From NCBI GenBank assembly GCA_026826555.1, contig JAKSZT010000116.1, positions 1,404,613 to 1,468,612 on the forward strand: DNA of 64,000 nt. Reading direction: 5' to 3'. The position numbers were made by a program, and so were the translations under genes. The notes beneath the pieces were generated by a model. The model did no database searches, was not told where the DNA came from, and saw only the letters and a program-made list of their open reading frames with translations. Origin of the DNA: Tolypeutes matacus. Its lineage: Eukaryota; Chordata; Mammalia; Cingulata; Chlamyphoridae. Shown piece by piece: positions 38,236 to 50,296 of the stretch (the first letter of the stretch is position 1; each line of letters starts with the position of its first letter).

Positions 38236-41200
38236 CACTAGAAAAAAGTAAACAAAACCAAAAGCTGTTTCTTTGAGAATATCAATAAAATTGACAAACC
38301 CTTAGCCAGACTAACAAAGAAAAAGAGAGAACAGATGCAAAAACACAAAATAAGCAATGAGCAAGGGGATATCACTACTGACCCCACAGAAATAAAGAGC
38401 ATCATAAGAGGATACTTTGAAAATTATATGCCACAAAGAATGATAATTTAGAGGAAATTGACAAGTTTCTAGAAACTCACAAACAGCCTACATTGATGAA
38501 AGTAGAAATTCATGAACTCAACTACGGTGAAGAGATAGATTCAGTCATCAAACACCTCCCAACTAAGAAGAGCCCAGGACCAGATGGCTTCACAGCTGAA
38601 TTCTACCAAACATTCCAGAAAGAGATAACGGCAATTCTACTTAAGCTCTTCCAAAGAATAGAAATAGAAGGAATATTGCCTAACTCATTCTACAATGCCA
38701 AAATTACCCTAATACCAAAACCAAAGAAAGATACCACTAGAAAGGAAAACTATAGACCAATTTCTCTAATGAAACTAGATGCTGAAATCCTCCACAAATC
38801 AATGCTAATTGCGTTCAACCAAATATCAAAAGGATTATACACCATGACCAAGTGGATTTCATCACAGGTATGCAAGGATGGTTCAATATAAGAAAATCAA
38901 TCAGTGTAATACACCACATTAACTAACTGAAAGTAAAAAATTTCATGATCATCTCTACAGATGCAGGAAAAGTATTCAACAAAATACAGAATTCTTTCTT
39001 CATAAAAACACTGTAACAGATAAGAATAGAAGGAAATTTTCTGAATATGATAAAGGGTATATTTGAAAACCCAAAGCTAACTCATCTTCAATGGTGAAAT
39101 CCTAAAAGTCTTCTCTCTGAGATCGGGAACAAGACAAGGATGCCCACTATCTCCACTCTTATTTAAAATTGTCTTAGAAGAACTTGCTTGAGCACTGAGT
39201 CAAGAAAAGGATATAAAAGGCATCCAGATTGGAAAAGAAGAAGTAAAAATTTCATTATTTGGAGATGACATGAACTTATGCATAGAAAGCCCAGAGAAAG
39301 CTACAACAAAGCTTCTGGAACTTATAAAGGAGTTCAGTAATGTTGCAGGCTATAAGATAAATGCTCAAAAATCAGTAGAATTTCTGTACACCAATAATGA
39401 GCAATTGGAGGAGGAACTCAAGGGAAAAAATGCCATTTACAATTGTCACTAAAAGAATAAAATACCAAGGAATAAATTTAAGTAAAGATGTAAAGGACTT
39501 ATATACAGAAAACTACACAACACTGTTAAAGGAAATCAAAGAAGAATTGAATAAATGGAAAATTATTCCCTGTTCATGGATAGGAAGATTAAACTTCATC
39601 AAGATGTCTATCCTACCTAAACCACTCTACAGATTTAGTGCAACCCCAATAAAAATTAATGTTATATTTTTTAAGGAATTGGAAAAGTACCACAAAATAC
39701 ATTTGGAAAGGTAACTGGCCCTGAATTGCCAAGGACATATTGAAAAAGAAAAATGATGCTGGAGATATCACATTACTAGTAGTTAAAACATATTACAAAG
39801 CTACAGTGATCAAAACTGCACGGTGTTGGCACAAGAATAGACCTAAAGACCAATGGAATAGAATTGAGAGTTCTGATATAGATCCTCGTATATACACTCA
39901 TTTGATATTCGACAAGGCTACCAAGCCCACTCAGTTGGGAGAGAATGGCCTCTTTAACAAGTGGTGCTTGGAGAACTGGATATCCATATCCAAAAGAATG
40001 AGAGAAGAATACCATCTCACACCTTATACAAAAATCAACTCAAGATGGATAAAAGATCTATATATAAGAGCCAAAGCCATAAAGAACTTGGAAGATAATG
40101 TAGGAAAGCATTTACAGGACCTTGTAATAGTAAATGGTTGCATGAACTTCACAGCCAAAGCACAAGCAGCAAGAGAAAAAAATAGATAATTTGGTTCTCC
40201 TCAAAATTAAAAATTTCTGCACCTCAAAGAATGTTATTAAGGAAATAAAAAGGCAACCTACCCAAAGGTAGAAAATATTTGGCAATCATATATCTGAAAG
40301 AGCCTAATATCCTGCATATATAAAGAAATCCTACACCTGAAAATAAAAAGACAAACAACACGTTTTTAAAAAATGGGCAAATGACATGAAAAGACAGTTT
40401 TCCAAGGAAGAAATAACATAGGCTATAAAGCACATGAAAGACTCCCAGACACCAAACCACCCCCATTCCCCACCCTATTGAGGGTAGTGGGCCACACTTG
40501 TGGGAGATGTTTGTGTGGGATGTGGTGGGAGGTGTGGGAGGTGGGCAACATGGGAATCCCAGTGGGTTCCGTGTAATATTTTGGGTAATCTAAGCATCTC
40601 TTAAAATATATTTATATATATATAAATAACATTTTTTTAAGTAAATGCACATATATGCATATATATTTATATATCATTTTACAAATATTGGTATGTATTG
40701 TGAAAATTTTGATTTTTACCCACAATAAAATATAAATTAATTTAAAAAAAAGCACATGAAAAAATGCTCCACATCGCTTGCTATCAGGGAAATGCAAATC
40801 AAAACTACAATGAGATACCATCTTACACCGATCAGAATGAGAGCTATTAAACAGCAGACTCTAAATGTTGGAGAGGATGTGGAGGAATAGGAGCCCTCAT
40901 CCATTGCTGGTGGGATTGTGGAATGGTCCAGCCACTGTGGAGGACAGTTTGGTGACTACTCATAAAATTAACAGTAGATCTTCTGTATGATCCAGCAATT
41001 CCACAGCTGGGTAAATACCCAGAAGAACTGAAAGCAAAGACATGAACAGATATCTTCACAACAATGTTCACAGTGGCATTGTTCACCATTGCCAAAAGGT
41101 GGAATCAGCACAGGTCCCCATCAACAGATGAATGAGTAAGCAAATTGTGGTACATACATACAATGGAATATTACTCAGTTATAAAAGGAATAAAGAGCTA

Positions 41201-41300
41201 ATACACAGAATAACGTGGATGAATCTTAAAGACCTTATGTTTAGTGAAGGAAGCCAGGCGTTGAAGGATGAACAGTATATGACCTCACTGATTTGAACTG
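38236..41300 (+). pseudogene. L1#2 ORF2 remnant
   Basis: RT motifs survive in pieces: SPGPDGF and NYRPISL in 38,493-38,891, a decayed motif A near 38,955, [10 protein letters not shown] near 39,127, and a motif C with the first residue altered (FGDD) near 39,258. Several frameshifts and stops split the sequence into frames 38,493-38,891, 39,270-39,452, 39,397-39,714 and 39,740-40,189. The C-terminal IHCWWDC with its Cys is intact here (near 40,895), unlike in L1#1. The nested insertion at 40,440-40,748 interrupts it. Confidence 0.88.
40427..40761 (+). mobile_element. nested L1 3' UTR insertion with TSD and 5' inversion
   Basis: The direct repeats AAAGCACATGAAA at 40,427-40,439 and 40,749-40,761 bound the insert. 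Its last 270 bp are L1 3' UTR (matching about 37,987-38,232 of L1#1) with AATAAA and an A-rich tail. Its first 36 bp (40,440-40,475) are the reverse complement of an upstream part of the same 3' UTR (about 36,057-36,096). Inverted 5' end, A tail and duplicated target are the signature of twin-primed target-primed reverse transcription. Confidence 0.9.
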
Positions 41301-43920
41301 AGGAAAGTGAGCAGGCTCTGAGAACCATTGCCTGAAAGGTAGTTTAATAAGGGAGAGAAAGAGAAGACTAGGCTGTGATTCATCACCCATACGGATATAA
41401 TCTATGGTAAAGGGAGAGAGTATAGTTGCATGTTGAAGGATAGGACAGATAGGTAGGGATATTACTGGGCTTGGTGGCAAAGGGTTGACAGGTGGTTAGA
41501 TTAGGAAGGGCAGGTTCGAATACCTAGGGCACATAACTATGAATCTTGTCATTCCATGTGTCAAGACAGGGGAGTGTCATATGCCCCAGGAGGATGGGGA
41601 GGTAGGAACAGTTAAGATCAAATGGAGCATTTAGTGATCATTGGAAAGGCTTTTCATTACCTTACAGTAATGGACACAGGACATGATAAATATCATCAAA
41701 AATTATTAAAATGTACAGTCTAAAATGTAAACTATACCTTAAATCATTGACAATGTTTAGTTGCTATATTTTACTATCTGTATAACAGTTATAACAATGT
41801 TAACATCCATTTTTTAAAAAAGGTTTTAATATGGGGTGGGGAAGGTGGAGGGAGGATCGGTATGTGGGACTGTCTAGAATTCTGAGTGTGACTTTGCTGT
41901 GACCTAAAACATCTTTGAAAATTAAATGAAAATTTGGGAGGCACTGGGGAATGAGAGGGGGAAGGTGTTTCAGTACACTAGACATCCGATAATAGAATGA
42001 TAAAAAAAAGAATGATCTTTTTAAAAAGGATTTTTTCGTTTTTTTTTCCATTTTTTTTGAATGTCCCAATGCACTAATTATGTTTTATTTTTAGTTTACT
42101 TTTTTTCTTCTGAGTTTCCTTGTATTTATCCCTTGCATTTAAACTTATCATTATTATTTCTTTATCCTATTAATTGTATTTCATTATTACATGGGCTCCA
42201 AATTCAAGGAAGGTTTAGATCACAGAAGGGTTACAATGGGGGCTGCAGAGGATCACTGGTGGGGGGTGTCTGGGATGGGGAATTCATGGGAGTAAGTTCA
42301 TCTGAATATACATGAAAGATATATGAAATTGTTCAAATGTCAAGGAATGGGGCATGGTCATGGTGGGTAGACAATCACTGAATAAAAGAGGGAATCTGAA
42401 TTCCCAACCTGGCAGCCCTTCCACATTCTCCAAGGGAGCAGCAACAGTCCCCTGAGTGCAGGAGCAGTGTCTGGCAGAAGAGGATGACTCACTGATGGGT
42501 ACTTGTTATTGATGACTAGCCTTATGAGTCTTTGCTCTTGTCATTGATACTTAGCCTACTGTTATGGGGTGCCTAAGCGTTGCCACCTGAGAGCCTCCTT
42601 GTTACTCAAATGTGGCCTCTCTAAGCCAAGCTCAGCATATGACTGCATTACATTCCCCCCAACCTGGGACATGACTCCCATTGATGAACCTCCCTGGCAA
42701 TGAGGGATTAATACCAAGTGCCAACTGACAACATGATTGGAAAGAGACCTTGAACAAAGGGGGAAAGATAAAGAGAAATGAGTTCATGTGGCTAAGAGAT
42801 TAAAAGAGAGTCAGGAGATCATCCCAGAGGTAACTCTTATGTAAACCTCAGTAGGATCTCATAGAACACCAAAGTGGATATCATGCCACACAGAGGAGCT
42901 CTGGGGGCTCTGAAGACACCCAGGATCTACATAAGTGGAGACAGCCCCAGAGACTCATGCCTTATTAGTAGGCTTTATTTTGGAATCTGTGCTCCTGAGA
43001 GTGACAGAGTTGGACTCAAATAAGTCCTCCCTGCACATGGTCCATCAGTCCCTTTTATTCAAACCTATATGTGATGCTGGAGTTTTCAGGTGTTTCCAGA
43101 AACTGGAGCCACTGAACTACCTATGCACCAGGTGTGCGTGGAATCTCGGTGGAGTTGGAACTCCTACCCTACATCTCAATGGACTCGTCCAAGTCACCTA
43201 GCGAGGATATGATGATGGGTAACAGTCATCCCAGTGAATGGAGAGGGCCTGCAGCTCCAAGCAAGATAATCCCATCCACTGTATCAATGGAATATAAGCC
43301 CTCTCTCACTTGGAGGTGGAGTGGGCATCACCATCCCAGTCCCCTCAGGATAGGGTGAAGATCTATGGACTAGACTGGATTTAATGATATTCTGTTGTAG
43401 ATATATTGTGATTCAAGCAATGGAAGAAATTATAACAGTGAAGTGGAGCCAGTGGCCACTGGACCCTTTTGAGGCAGTGAGGCAAAGTGCAGTTTTTGGA
43501 ACTTTGAGGTTGTCCTGAGTGGCATTGCTGTGACGGATGTAGACCACTTTATATAGGCATATACAATGCAGAACTGTGTGGGAGAAAGTGTGGTCTGTGA
43601 TGTGAACTGTGGTCTATGCTTGGTGGCAAGCCCCAGGATGTGTATATCCATTGTGGGTGATGTGCCACACTGATGAAGGATGTTTGTGTGGGATTTTGTT
43701 GGAGGTGTGGGAGTTGGGGAACATGGGAATCCCTGCAATTTCTGTGTAATATTTAGGTAATCTAAGCACCTTTTAAAACATATATATATATATATGTAAA
43801 GAAATAACATTTATGTAAGTTAATGCACATATATGCATATATATATATATAATTTTATAAATATTAGAATGTATTGTGAAAATTTTGATTTTTATTGATA
43901 ATAAAGAAAAGGAAAAAAAA
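41300..43920 (+). other. L1#2 3' UTR and tail
   Basis: Same two-part 3' UTR as L1#1 (first part to about 42,010, second from about 42,040). The shared open frame near 42,935-43,201 shifts phase and continues at 43,134-43,358. It ends in (TA)n and an A/G-rich tail immediately before the zinc-finger unit at about 43,921. Confidence 0.75.
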
Positions 43921-43929
43921 AGAAAGAAA

Positions 43930-45460
43930 AATGTTACAATAATGGGCAGCATTATTTTTAAAATGGTAATTTTTAAAATGCCTACCCAGAATGTAATGGA
44001 TTGAAGAACCATTAAAAACAACCAGGATAATTTGAAATAATTGGAAAGCCCATCTTTTACAGAAACTAAGAGAAAACTCAAGTTCTGATGCATGAATCAG
44101 TTGTAACAAATTGAACACACATGAGTGTGGAAGAGGTGTGGGAGGAGCAGATCTCAGAACAAACTGCAAGTACACTTTTTCTAGAGGAGAAAGACATCCT
44201 GAATTGCACAGTCACAGCCGCTTCCTTAAAAGATTGGCAACAAGTTGCCCAGACTGGAGGTGGAGATTCATTGGAGATTCACATTCTTTACATTCACAGG
44301 GCTTTTCTCCAGTATGAATATTGTAATGTTTAATGAGATACTGCCTCTGGCTGAAGGCTATTCCACATTCCTTACATATATAGGGTTTCCCTCCACTATG
44401 AATTTTCTCATGGTCAGTGAGATTTGATTTGCTACTGAAGGCTTTCCTACATTCCTTACTTCTACGGGGTTTCTCTACAGTTTGTCTTCTCTGGTGTGTA
44501 ATGAGGCTTGATTTCTGAATGAAAGCTTTCCCACATCCATCACATTCCTAGGCTTTTCTCCAGTATGTATTCTCAGACGGTTAATGAGGTTTTCCTCTTG
44601 TTTGAAGGCTTTTCTACATTTATTGCATTTATTGGGTTTTTCTCCAGAATGAATACTCTGATGTTTAAGGAAATATTTCTATTAGCTCAAGGCTTTTCTG
44701 CATTCTTTACATTCATTTTGTTTCTGTCCACTATGAATTTTTACATATTCTGTGAGAAATGGTTTGTACCTAAACGCTTTTTCACTTGCCTTACAAGTAT
44801 AGGGTTTCTTTGCAGTAGGAAACCTCTTGTATATGAAATTTGACATTTGAATTAAATCTTCCCACATATATATCATTTATCTTCAATAAGAATTTTCTGA
44901 TGAATAAACAGGGTTTCTGTCAGGTTGAAAACTTTCCCACATGTATGACATTTCTATGATTGTTCCCCTGTATGACTTTTAAAATGAGGTGTAAAAAATG
45001 ACTGTAAAGAGCAGACTACATTCAGACAACTGATATGGTTTCTCTCTATTTTGAATTTTATCATATTCCAAGAGGTTTTGTTTCAAATGGAAGCATTCCC
45101 ATGTTCATTTCAATAATAAATAACGTGTGAATATTTCATGCTAAATGAGATTTTATTCCTGTTCGAAGGATATCCAATATTCCTTACATACACAAGGTTT
45201 TACACCTGTATATTTATTTGATGGGAATCTAGCTTTTCCATATTCATGAAATCCCAAATGGTTTCTCTGCATGATTAATTCTCAGGTAACCCATGAAGTT
45301 CAATTTCCAAGAAAACTTCACATTCATTATACTTTAAGGGGAAGACTACATGTGGGGCAAACTGGCAAACTCATTGTCTTCATTCTTTTTCCTTACATAG
45401 ATTCCCTCATGCTTAGGTAAGCATGATGCAAATTCCTTTAAAGTGAAGTTATATTCATAG
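43930..45460 (-). pseudogene. C2H2 zinc-finger pseudo-exon (U5)
   Basis: The C-terminal fingers (about 44,225-44,545) read open and close to consensus on the minus strand. CDGCGKAF, a second finger whose C-X2-C is damaged (RRSKEC), and CGIAF with both His present are followed by the shared half-finger and stop. A one-base loss at about 44,550 puts the upstream fingers out of phase, and the N-terminal spacer has stops. It has one of the better-preserved terminal finger sets, but it has no complete frame. Confidence 0.9.
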
Positions 45461-45639
45461 ATGTGTTATTTTGAGGAAAAAATGCTTGCCATCAGAGAAC
45501 ATATTTTCCCAACTTCCTTACATTCTCTGACTTCATCTTAAGACTGTACTGTTGTGGAAGTGGATATAGGTTCACTCACAAGTGTTTTGTTCTGTGGTTC
45601 CTTCTGCTTATCTAATGTCCTATGCTTCTTCATAGTTTG

Positions 45640-45735
45640 TGGGGTGCAGCAAAAGCAGTTCTTAGAGGGAAATTTATAGCTTTGAATGCATTCATTAGAA
45701 AACAGGAAAGATCCAATATCAATCATCTAAGCATC
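45640..45735 (+). mobile_element. short L1 ORF2 relic (U5)
   Basis: Same 100-bp relic, with GCAGCAAAAGCAGTTCTTAGAGG at its start. Confidence 0.7.
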
Positions 45736-46197
45736 CAATTTTGGAAGTGCAACAATATGTCCTTTTTTTAAATTCTATCATTCATGGATCTTCTTGCTTC
45801 AAATGAGCATCACATCCAATTTGGTGGCTTCATAACATGGAAATGGGGCAGCAATACAGCATTTGATTTATGATGGGGACAAAACAACACGCCATAAATC
45901 AACCGTGGTTCTTTCAGTCTTCTGAAGGAGAAGAAAGATGCAGCTTCCAAAGATGCATGAGTAATGTGGCCCTAGAACAAAGGGCAAAACTGGTAACCCA
46001 GGAAATCCTGAACACGTTACTTGGACTGACTATTTTTGTTCAATTTATTTTCTTCTATTTATTTAGATGAGAGGCACTATTTAATATTCTTTAAAGTTTA
46101 CCGAGGAAATTTTAACACTTTTGCTTGCCTTGTCAAATCTGCACTTATTATTTGTTATTGAATTGCCAAATAATGTATTTTTAAACATTTTATATCC

Positions 46198-46336
46198 TAT
46201 ATTAGTCAACCAAAGGGGTTCTGATGCAAAATACCATAACTCTGTTGGTCTTTATAAAGGATATATATTTGGGGTAGAAGTTTACAGTTACCAGGCTAGA
46301 AAGCATACGTTTCTTCCTTCACCAAAGTCTGTTATC
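46198..46336 (-). mobile_element. MaLR-like LTR, truncated (U5)
   Basis: Only the 3' portion of the minus-strand LTR is left. It is replaced at about 46,336 by gammaretrovirus-like sequence. Confidence 0.6.
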
Positions 46337-46359
46337 CATTTTGGATGGCCAAAACGGAG

Positions 46360-47719
46360 ACTTTCTGGCCATATGAAGGAACAACGGACCTCCCAACAGT
46401 CTACAATGTCCTGAGGGTCATCTATAGCAAACCTGGTCACCCAGACCAGATTCCTTAGATTGACGTGTGCTTAGATCTTCTTACAGACACTCCCAAGAAA
46501 CTAAAAATTTGTCTGGCAGAACATAGGCGCCTGGCCCAGCCAGAGCCCCAGCTTCCATGGAAAGCTCCCATTAAGAACCCCAGTCCTTCAGTCCTGCAAG
46601 ACTGTCCTGATGAACGACGCTCTTCCTGACCCACTTTCCACTCTACCTCTCATCCCCCTCCATCTGCTGCCTCCTCATCCACTCCTCCTTCTCTCTCTCT
46701 AAACCAATCATCTACATCTACAGCCTATACCCTCCACTCCCCACACCCACTGATACCTCTCTAACCAGCCCTGCCATATGCGAAGGGGCACCCCGTATCA
46801 GGCTTCATCAGATCCCTGCAACTTGTCTGACTCTGTCCCATTACTGCCCCTCCACAAAGCAGGTCCAGGCCTAGTGATGAGGTCTCCTGTTCATGGTATA
46901 TGCCCCCTTTTCATCTACATACCTGTGTTACTAGAAAAATCAAAATCCTCCATTCTTGGAAAAACTCCATGGCTTAATTTCTCTCCTAGAAACTATCATT
47001 TCCACCTATAATCCCACCTGGGATGACTGCCAGCAGGTCCTATTCACTTCGGAGGAGAGATATTGTATCCAGAGGGAGGCTGTAAAAACCATTATGGATC
47101 GAGATGCCCAACCCACTACTAACCCTACCCAAATAGAAACTGTGTTCTCCTCTACCATACCAGACTGGAATTACAATCAGGATCAAGGTAAGGTGGCTCC
47201 TGAACAGTTTCACTAGACTCTCCTACGGGGGCTTTGTGCTGCTGCCAGAAAGCCAACAAATCTTTCTAAGGTGAGTGAAACCACCCAAGGCCATAATGAG
47301 TCACCATCTGCCTTTTTAGAGCATCTAAAAGATGCTCAAAAGATACAGAAATTACACCCCTATAAACCCTGAGGCACCTTAAAATCATAGCGCTATAAAT
47401 ATAGCATTTGTATCACAGTCTGCTCCTGATATATAAAAGAAATTTCAAACGCTAGAGGGGTTGAAAGGGAAGCTATTATCTGAACTGATGGAGGTGGCAC
47501 AGAAAGTGTATAACAATAGGGAGGATGCCGATACTCTAAAAACCAAGAAGGCAGCAAATGTCCTGCTGAGCACAATGGTGAAAGAGTGCGCTAGGGCCTC
47601 TTCCTCCCATGGATTCTCTGGGAACCAGAGGAAGGCAAGGCAAGGTAGACCAGGACTGCAAAAGGACCAGTGCACTTACTGCAAAGAAAAGGGACATTGG
47701 AAAAATGAATGCCCCTGAT
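46360..47719 (+). pseudogene. gag: gammaretroviral-type gag, broken
   Basis: The N-terminal matrix motif with GHPDQIP is at about 46,436-46,460, followed by a stop. A Pro/Ser-rich segment (about 46,600-46,760), a capsid region (46,956-47,216 and onward, with stops at 47,214 and about 47,370) and a nucleocapsid with a single zinc knuckle follow. The knuckle, CTYCKEKGHWKNEC at about 47,670-47,713, has all four ligands. A single knuckle and the capsid style point to a class I (gamma-like) ERV, unlike the two-knuckle element at 2,717. Multiple frame breaks; inactive. Confidence 0.85.
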
Positions 47720-47769
47720 GCTGTGCAGACCCCAGCCCAGCCCTGCAGTTGCTAGACTGATGGGGCCAG

Positions 47770-48120
47770 GGCTCACCAGGTCCCTGGGAGCCCATTGTGA
47801 AACTAACAGTAAGGGGCAGCCCTGTTAACTTCCTGGTCAATACAGGGGCTATATACTCTGCCCTAAAATTGGACCCTGGTCCCTTTAAAGCTTAACATAC
47901 TCTGTTCCAAGTGGCCACTGAGAAGATACACTCTTATCCATGGACCACCACATGGATCATTAATCTTGGATCTGTTGCTATCACCCTCTCTTTCCTCATT
48001 ATGTCAGACTTTCCCTACCCCCTGCTGGGATGAGACTTGCTACAAAAATTGAAAGCCACCATCTCCTTCCATGATGGTGAGACAAAACTAAAGATCAGCG
48101 CTCAGCCACAGACCCTCCTA
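47770..48120 (+). pseudogene. pro: retroviral protease remnant
   Basis: Follows gag after a stop, as in gammaretroviruses. The active-site triad position reads NTGA instead of DTGA (about 47,840-47,852), so the catalytic Asp is lost. Downstream stops lie at about 47,893 and 48,030. Confidence 0.7.
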
Positions 48121-48169
48121 GTAACCTGCCCTACCTCAGAAGAATATCTCCTAACAGGCCTTGAGACAC

Positions 48170-48935
48170 TGCCAGTGGCAAATCAGTTACTGCAAGAATT
48201 CCAGCACCTGGTTCCAGGAGTCTGGGCTGAGACAACACCACCCTGGGCTGGCTCAGCATCAGGCCCACTAGGTGGTGCAACTACTCAGCACATCTCTCCC
48301 CATCTGGGTACAGCAGTATGCAATCAGCCACGAGGCCAGGACTGGAATTGAAAAACACATCAACAATCTACTCAATGCAGGTATTCTTATTCCTTGCCAG
48401 TCCCCTTGGAATACCCCCTTACTTCCTGTGCAAAAGCCAGGGAGCACAGACTATCGGCCAGTACAGGATCTTAGAGAAGTAAATAAGAGGGTTGAAACAA
48501 TACACCCGGCTGTCACTATCCCATACACGTTTCTAAGCCAGCTCCTTCTGGAACATACTACCTACACCGTCCTGGATTTAAAAGATGCATTCTTTTCTAT
48601 ACATTTGGCACCAGTTAGCCAGCCTATTTTTGCCTTTGACAACCCTTGGCCCAGGGGATGTGGACAGCTGACATAGACCAGGCTTCCGCAAGGATTCAAA
48701 AACTCCCCTGCCTTGTTTGGGGAGGCTCTGGGGTGAGAGTTCTCCCACTTCAGAGAGCAGCATCCAGGTGTTACCCTACTTCAGTATGTATTGACCTCCT
48801 TCTAGCTGCACTGTCCTCAGACTCTTGCGAAGCAGCAACTCTCAGCCTACCCAAAGCCTTAGTGGAAATGGGATGTCATGTATCCACCCAAAAGGCTCAG
48901 CTCTGCTCCCACTCCATAATATATCTGAGTACTGT
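48170..48935 (+). pseudogene. pol: retroviral reverse transcriptase N-terminal half, broken
   Basis: The open part 48,272-48,676 has the finger/palm start, with [22 protein letters not shown] and [10 protein letters not shown] (motif A Asp present). LPQGFKNSP-type sequence follows in a different phase at about 48,684-48,710. At the YVDD site a one-base loss (about 48,786-48,796) destroys the motif. The gene ends at the L1 junction at about 48,936 without the thumb, RNase H or integrase. Confidence 0.85.
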
Positions 48936-49385
48936 TATACTCAGTATTGTTGTCCTGAGTACTCTTGTGGCAATGGATGCAGGTCATTTTAAATCAGCAC
49001 ACACCACTCAGAACTGAGTGGGAGAGAGTGTGGTCTACAGTGTGAACTGTGGTCTATGGTTGGTCGCAACGCCCCAGGATTTGTAAGTTCATTGAGGGTG
49101 GTGGACCACACTTGTGGGAGATGTTTGTGTGGGATGTGGTGGGAGGTTTGGGAGGTGGGCAACATGGGAATCCCAGTGGGTTCCATGTAATATTTTGGGT
49201 AATCTAAGCACCTCTTAAAATATATGTATATATATATATAAATAACATTTTTGTAAGCAAATACACATATATGCATATATATTTATATATCATTTTGCAA
49301 ATGTTTGTATGTATTGTGAGAATTTTTATTTTTACCCACAATAAAAATAAATTAAAAATAAATAAATTAATTAATTAATTAAAAA
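48936..49385 (+). mobile_element. L1 3' UTR end with A-rich tail
   Basis: Matches the last 400 bp of the L1#1 3' UTR (from about 37,847) very closely, through the (TA)n stretch, AATAAA and a tail ending in (TTAA)n/A-rich sequence. It is a 5'-truncated copy. No clear target-site duplication is seen, because the flanks are two different ERVs. Confidence 0.85.
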
Positions 49386-49911
49386 AAGATAATAAATCAT
49401 CTTTTGGAGCGGATGGCTTAATGATCACTGGAAAAGATTCATAAACTCACTTTTTCTTATTTTTTTCTTTTTATTAGACACGAGTTTATCTTTTTTTGCC
49501 TATTCATTAATTTTTTCAGATATATTTTCATTAAAATTATCATTTGCTTGTTCTGCTACTGTGTTAGCAATAGCAATATCCATTTTAATATCTTCATTTT
49601 CATATGACTGTAATGGTACAAGAGCCACAGAAATAAGACTATACAAAGACCATACATAACAATGTTTCTATACAAGAGAAAATAGTTCTAATAACTCTAG
49701 GGTCCTCACTGATACCCCTGTGTTCTTTAACAGGGATTTCAAAACTTGGGAATATTCCTCTAGCTAAGTCAGCTGATTACCCATTACCCCGATGATCAAG
49801 ATTATTTGGCTCACCAACAGAATGCAAGGACTGTCTGACTCAGCAGACATTGTTTCCACAGCACTTTTACAGAGAAAAGCCTAGTTGGGCCCCATATTGG
49901 GTGCCGTCTTT
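49386..49911 (-). pseudogene. gag: ERV-K-like gag N-terminal fragment, second copy
   Basis: Paralogue of about 4,020-4,646, on the minus strand: matrix/spacer region plus leader. It lacks about 100 bp relative to the first copy (the segment matching 4,290-4,390) and has frame breaks. The leader contains a better-preserved Lys-type primer binding site (CACCCAATATGGGGC, near 49,885-49,902). It is cut at 49,385 by the L1 tail. Confidence 0.8.
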
Positions 49912-50296
49912 TGTAATTCAACATGGAGGAAGACAGTGCTTGGAGTGACCAAAGAAAGTTTGGGACCAAGGGACCTCACTCCATGTGGAATACAGGCAAG
50001 TTTATTTAGGCTGAGCTGCTTTTTATACTGCAAAGCTGATAACAAATTAGGGCATCTTTAACTAATTTCCCAGGGTTGTACTTGAGAGTGCTGCCTATTT
50101 CTGTGTTCCCAGACAGTGCTTCTTGGGAATTCAGACAATAAAATCTTAGTGGTGTGTTCATTCCACTCTACCTCCTCCCACTGATATGTGCAGTATGCAG
50201 TGTCCTTGTAGACATTTATTAATGTTTCTCGGCCAGCAAGCATGCTTTTTAAATGCTTAACCCTTTATGCTCTGGCTCTCAGCATCTTTTCCAACA
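49912..50296 (-). mobile_element. ERV-K-like LTR, second copy
   Basis: 385 bp, the same ends (TGTTGG to TTACA) as the copy at 4,647-5,030. The minus strand shows TATAAAA at about 50,027-50,033, and AATAAA just downstream at about 50,002-50,008, the expected TATA-to-poly(A) order of an LTR. Its outer edge abuts inverted zinc-finger sequence at 50,297. Confidence 0.85.

Larger units (their letters stand above)
38236..43920 (+). mobile_element. 5'-truncated LINE-1, L1#2, with nested insertion
   Basis: Starts inside ORF2 (matching 32,765 of L1#1), so ORF1 and the endonuclease are missing. ORF2 runs 38,236-40,439 and resumes 40,749-41,300 after a nested L1 3' UTR insertion. The 3' UTR is 41,300-43,905, followed by an A-rich tail that joins the zinc-finger unit. 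It is more decayed than L1#1. Confidence 0.88.
43921..46336. repeat. ZNF unit U5, cut off by gammaretroviral fragment
   Basis: Starts at the GTTACAATAATGGGCAGC segment directly after the L1#2 tail. It continues through the zinc-finger block, L1 relic and the first 140 bp of the minus-strand LTR (46,198-46,336) before ERV sequence replaces it. Confidence 0.85.
46337..48935 (+). mobile_element. gammaretrovirus-like ERV fragment, no LTRs
   Basis: Internal sequence only: gag, protease and the first half of reverse transcriptase in one orientation. There is no LTR, primer binding site, RNase H, integrase or env. The left edge is in the truncated LTR of unit U5. The right edge runs into L1 3' UTR at about 48,936. 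Both borders look like rearrangement joints, not integration sites. Confidence 0.85.
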
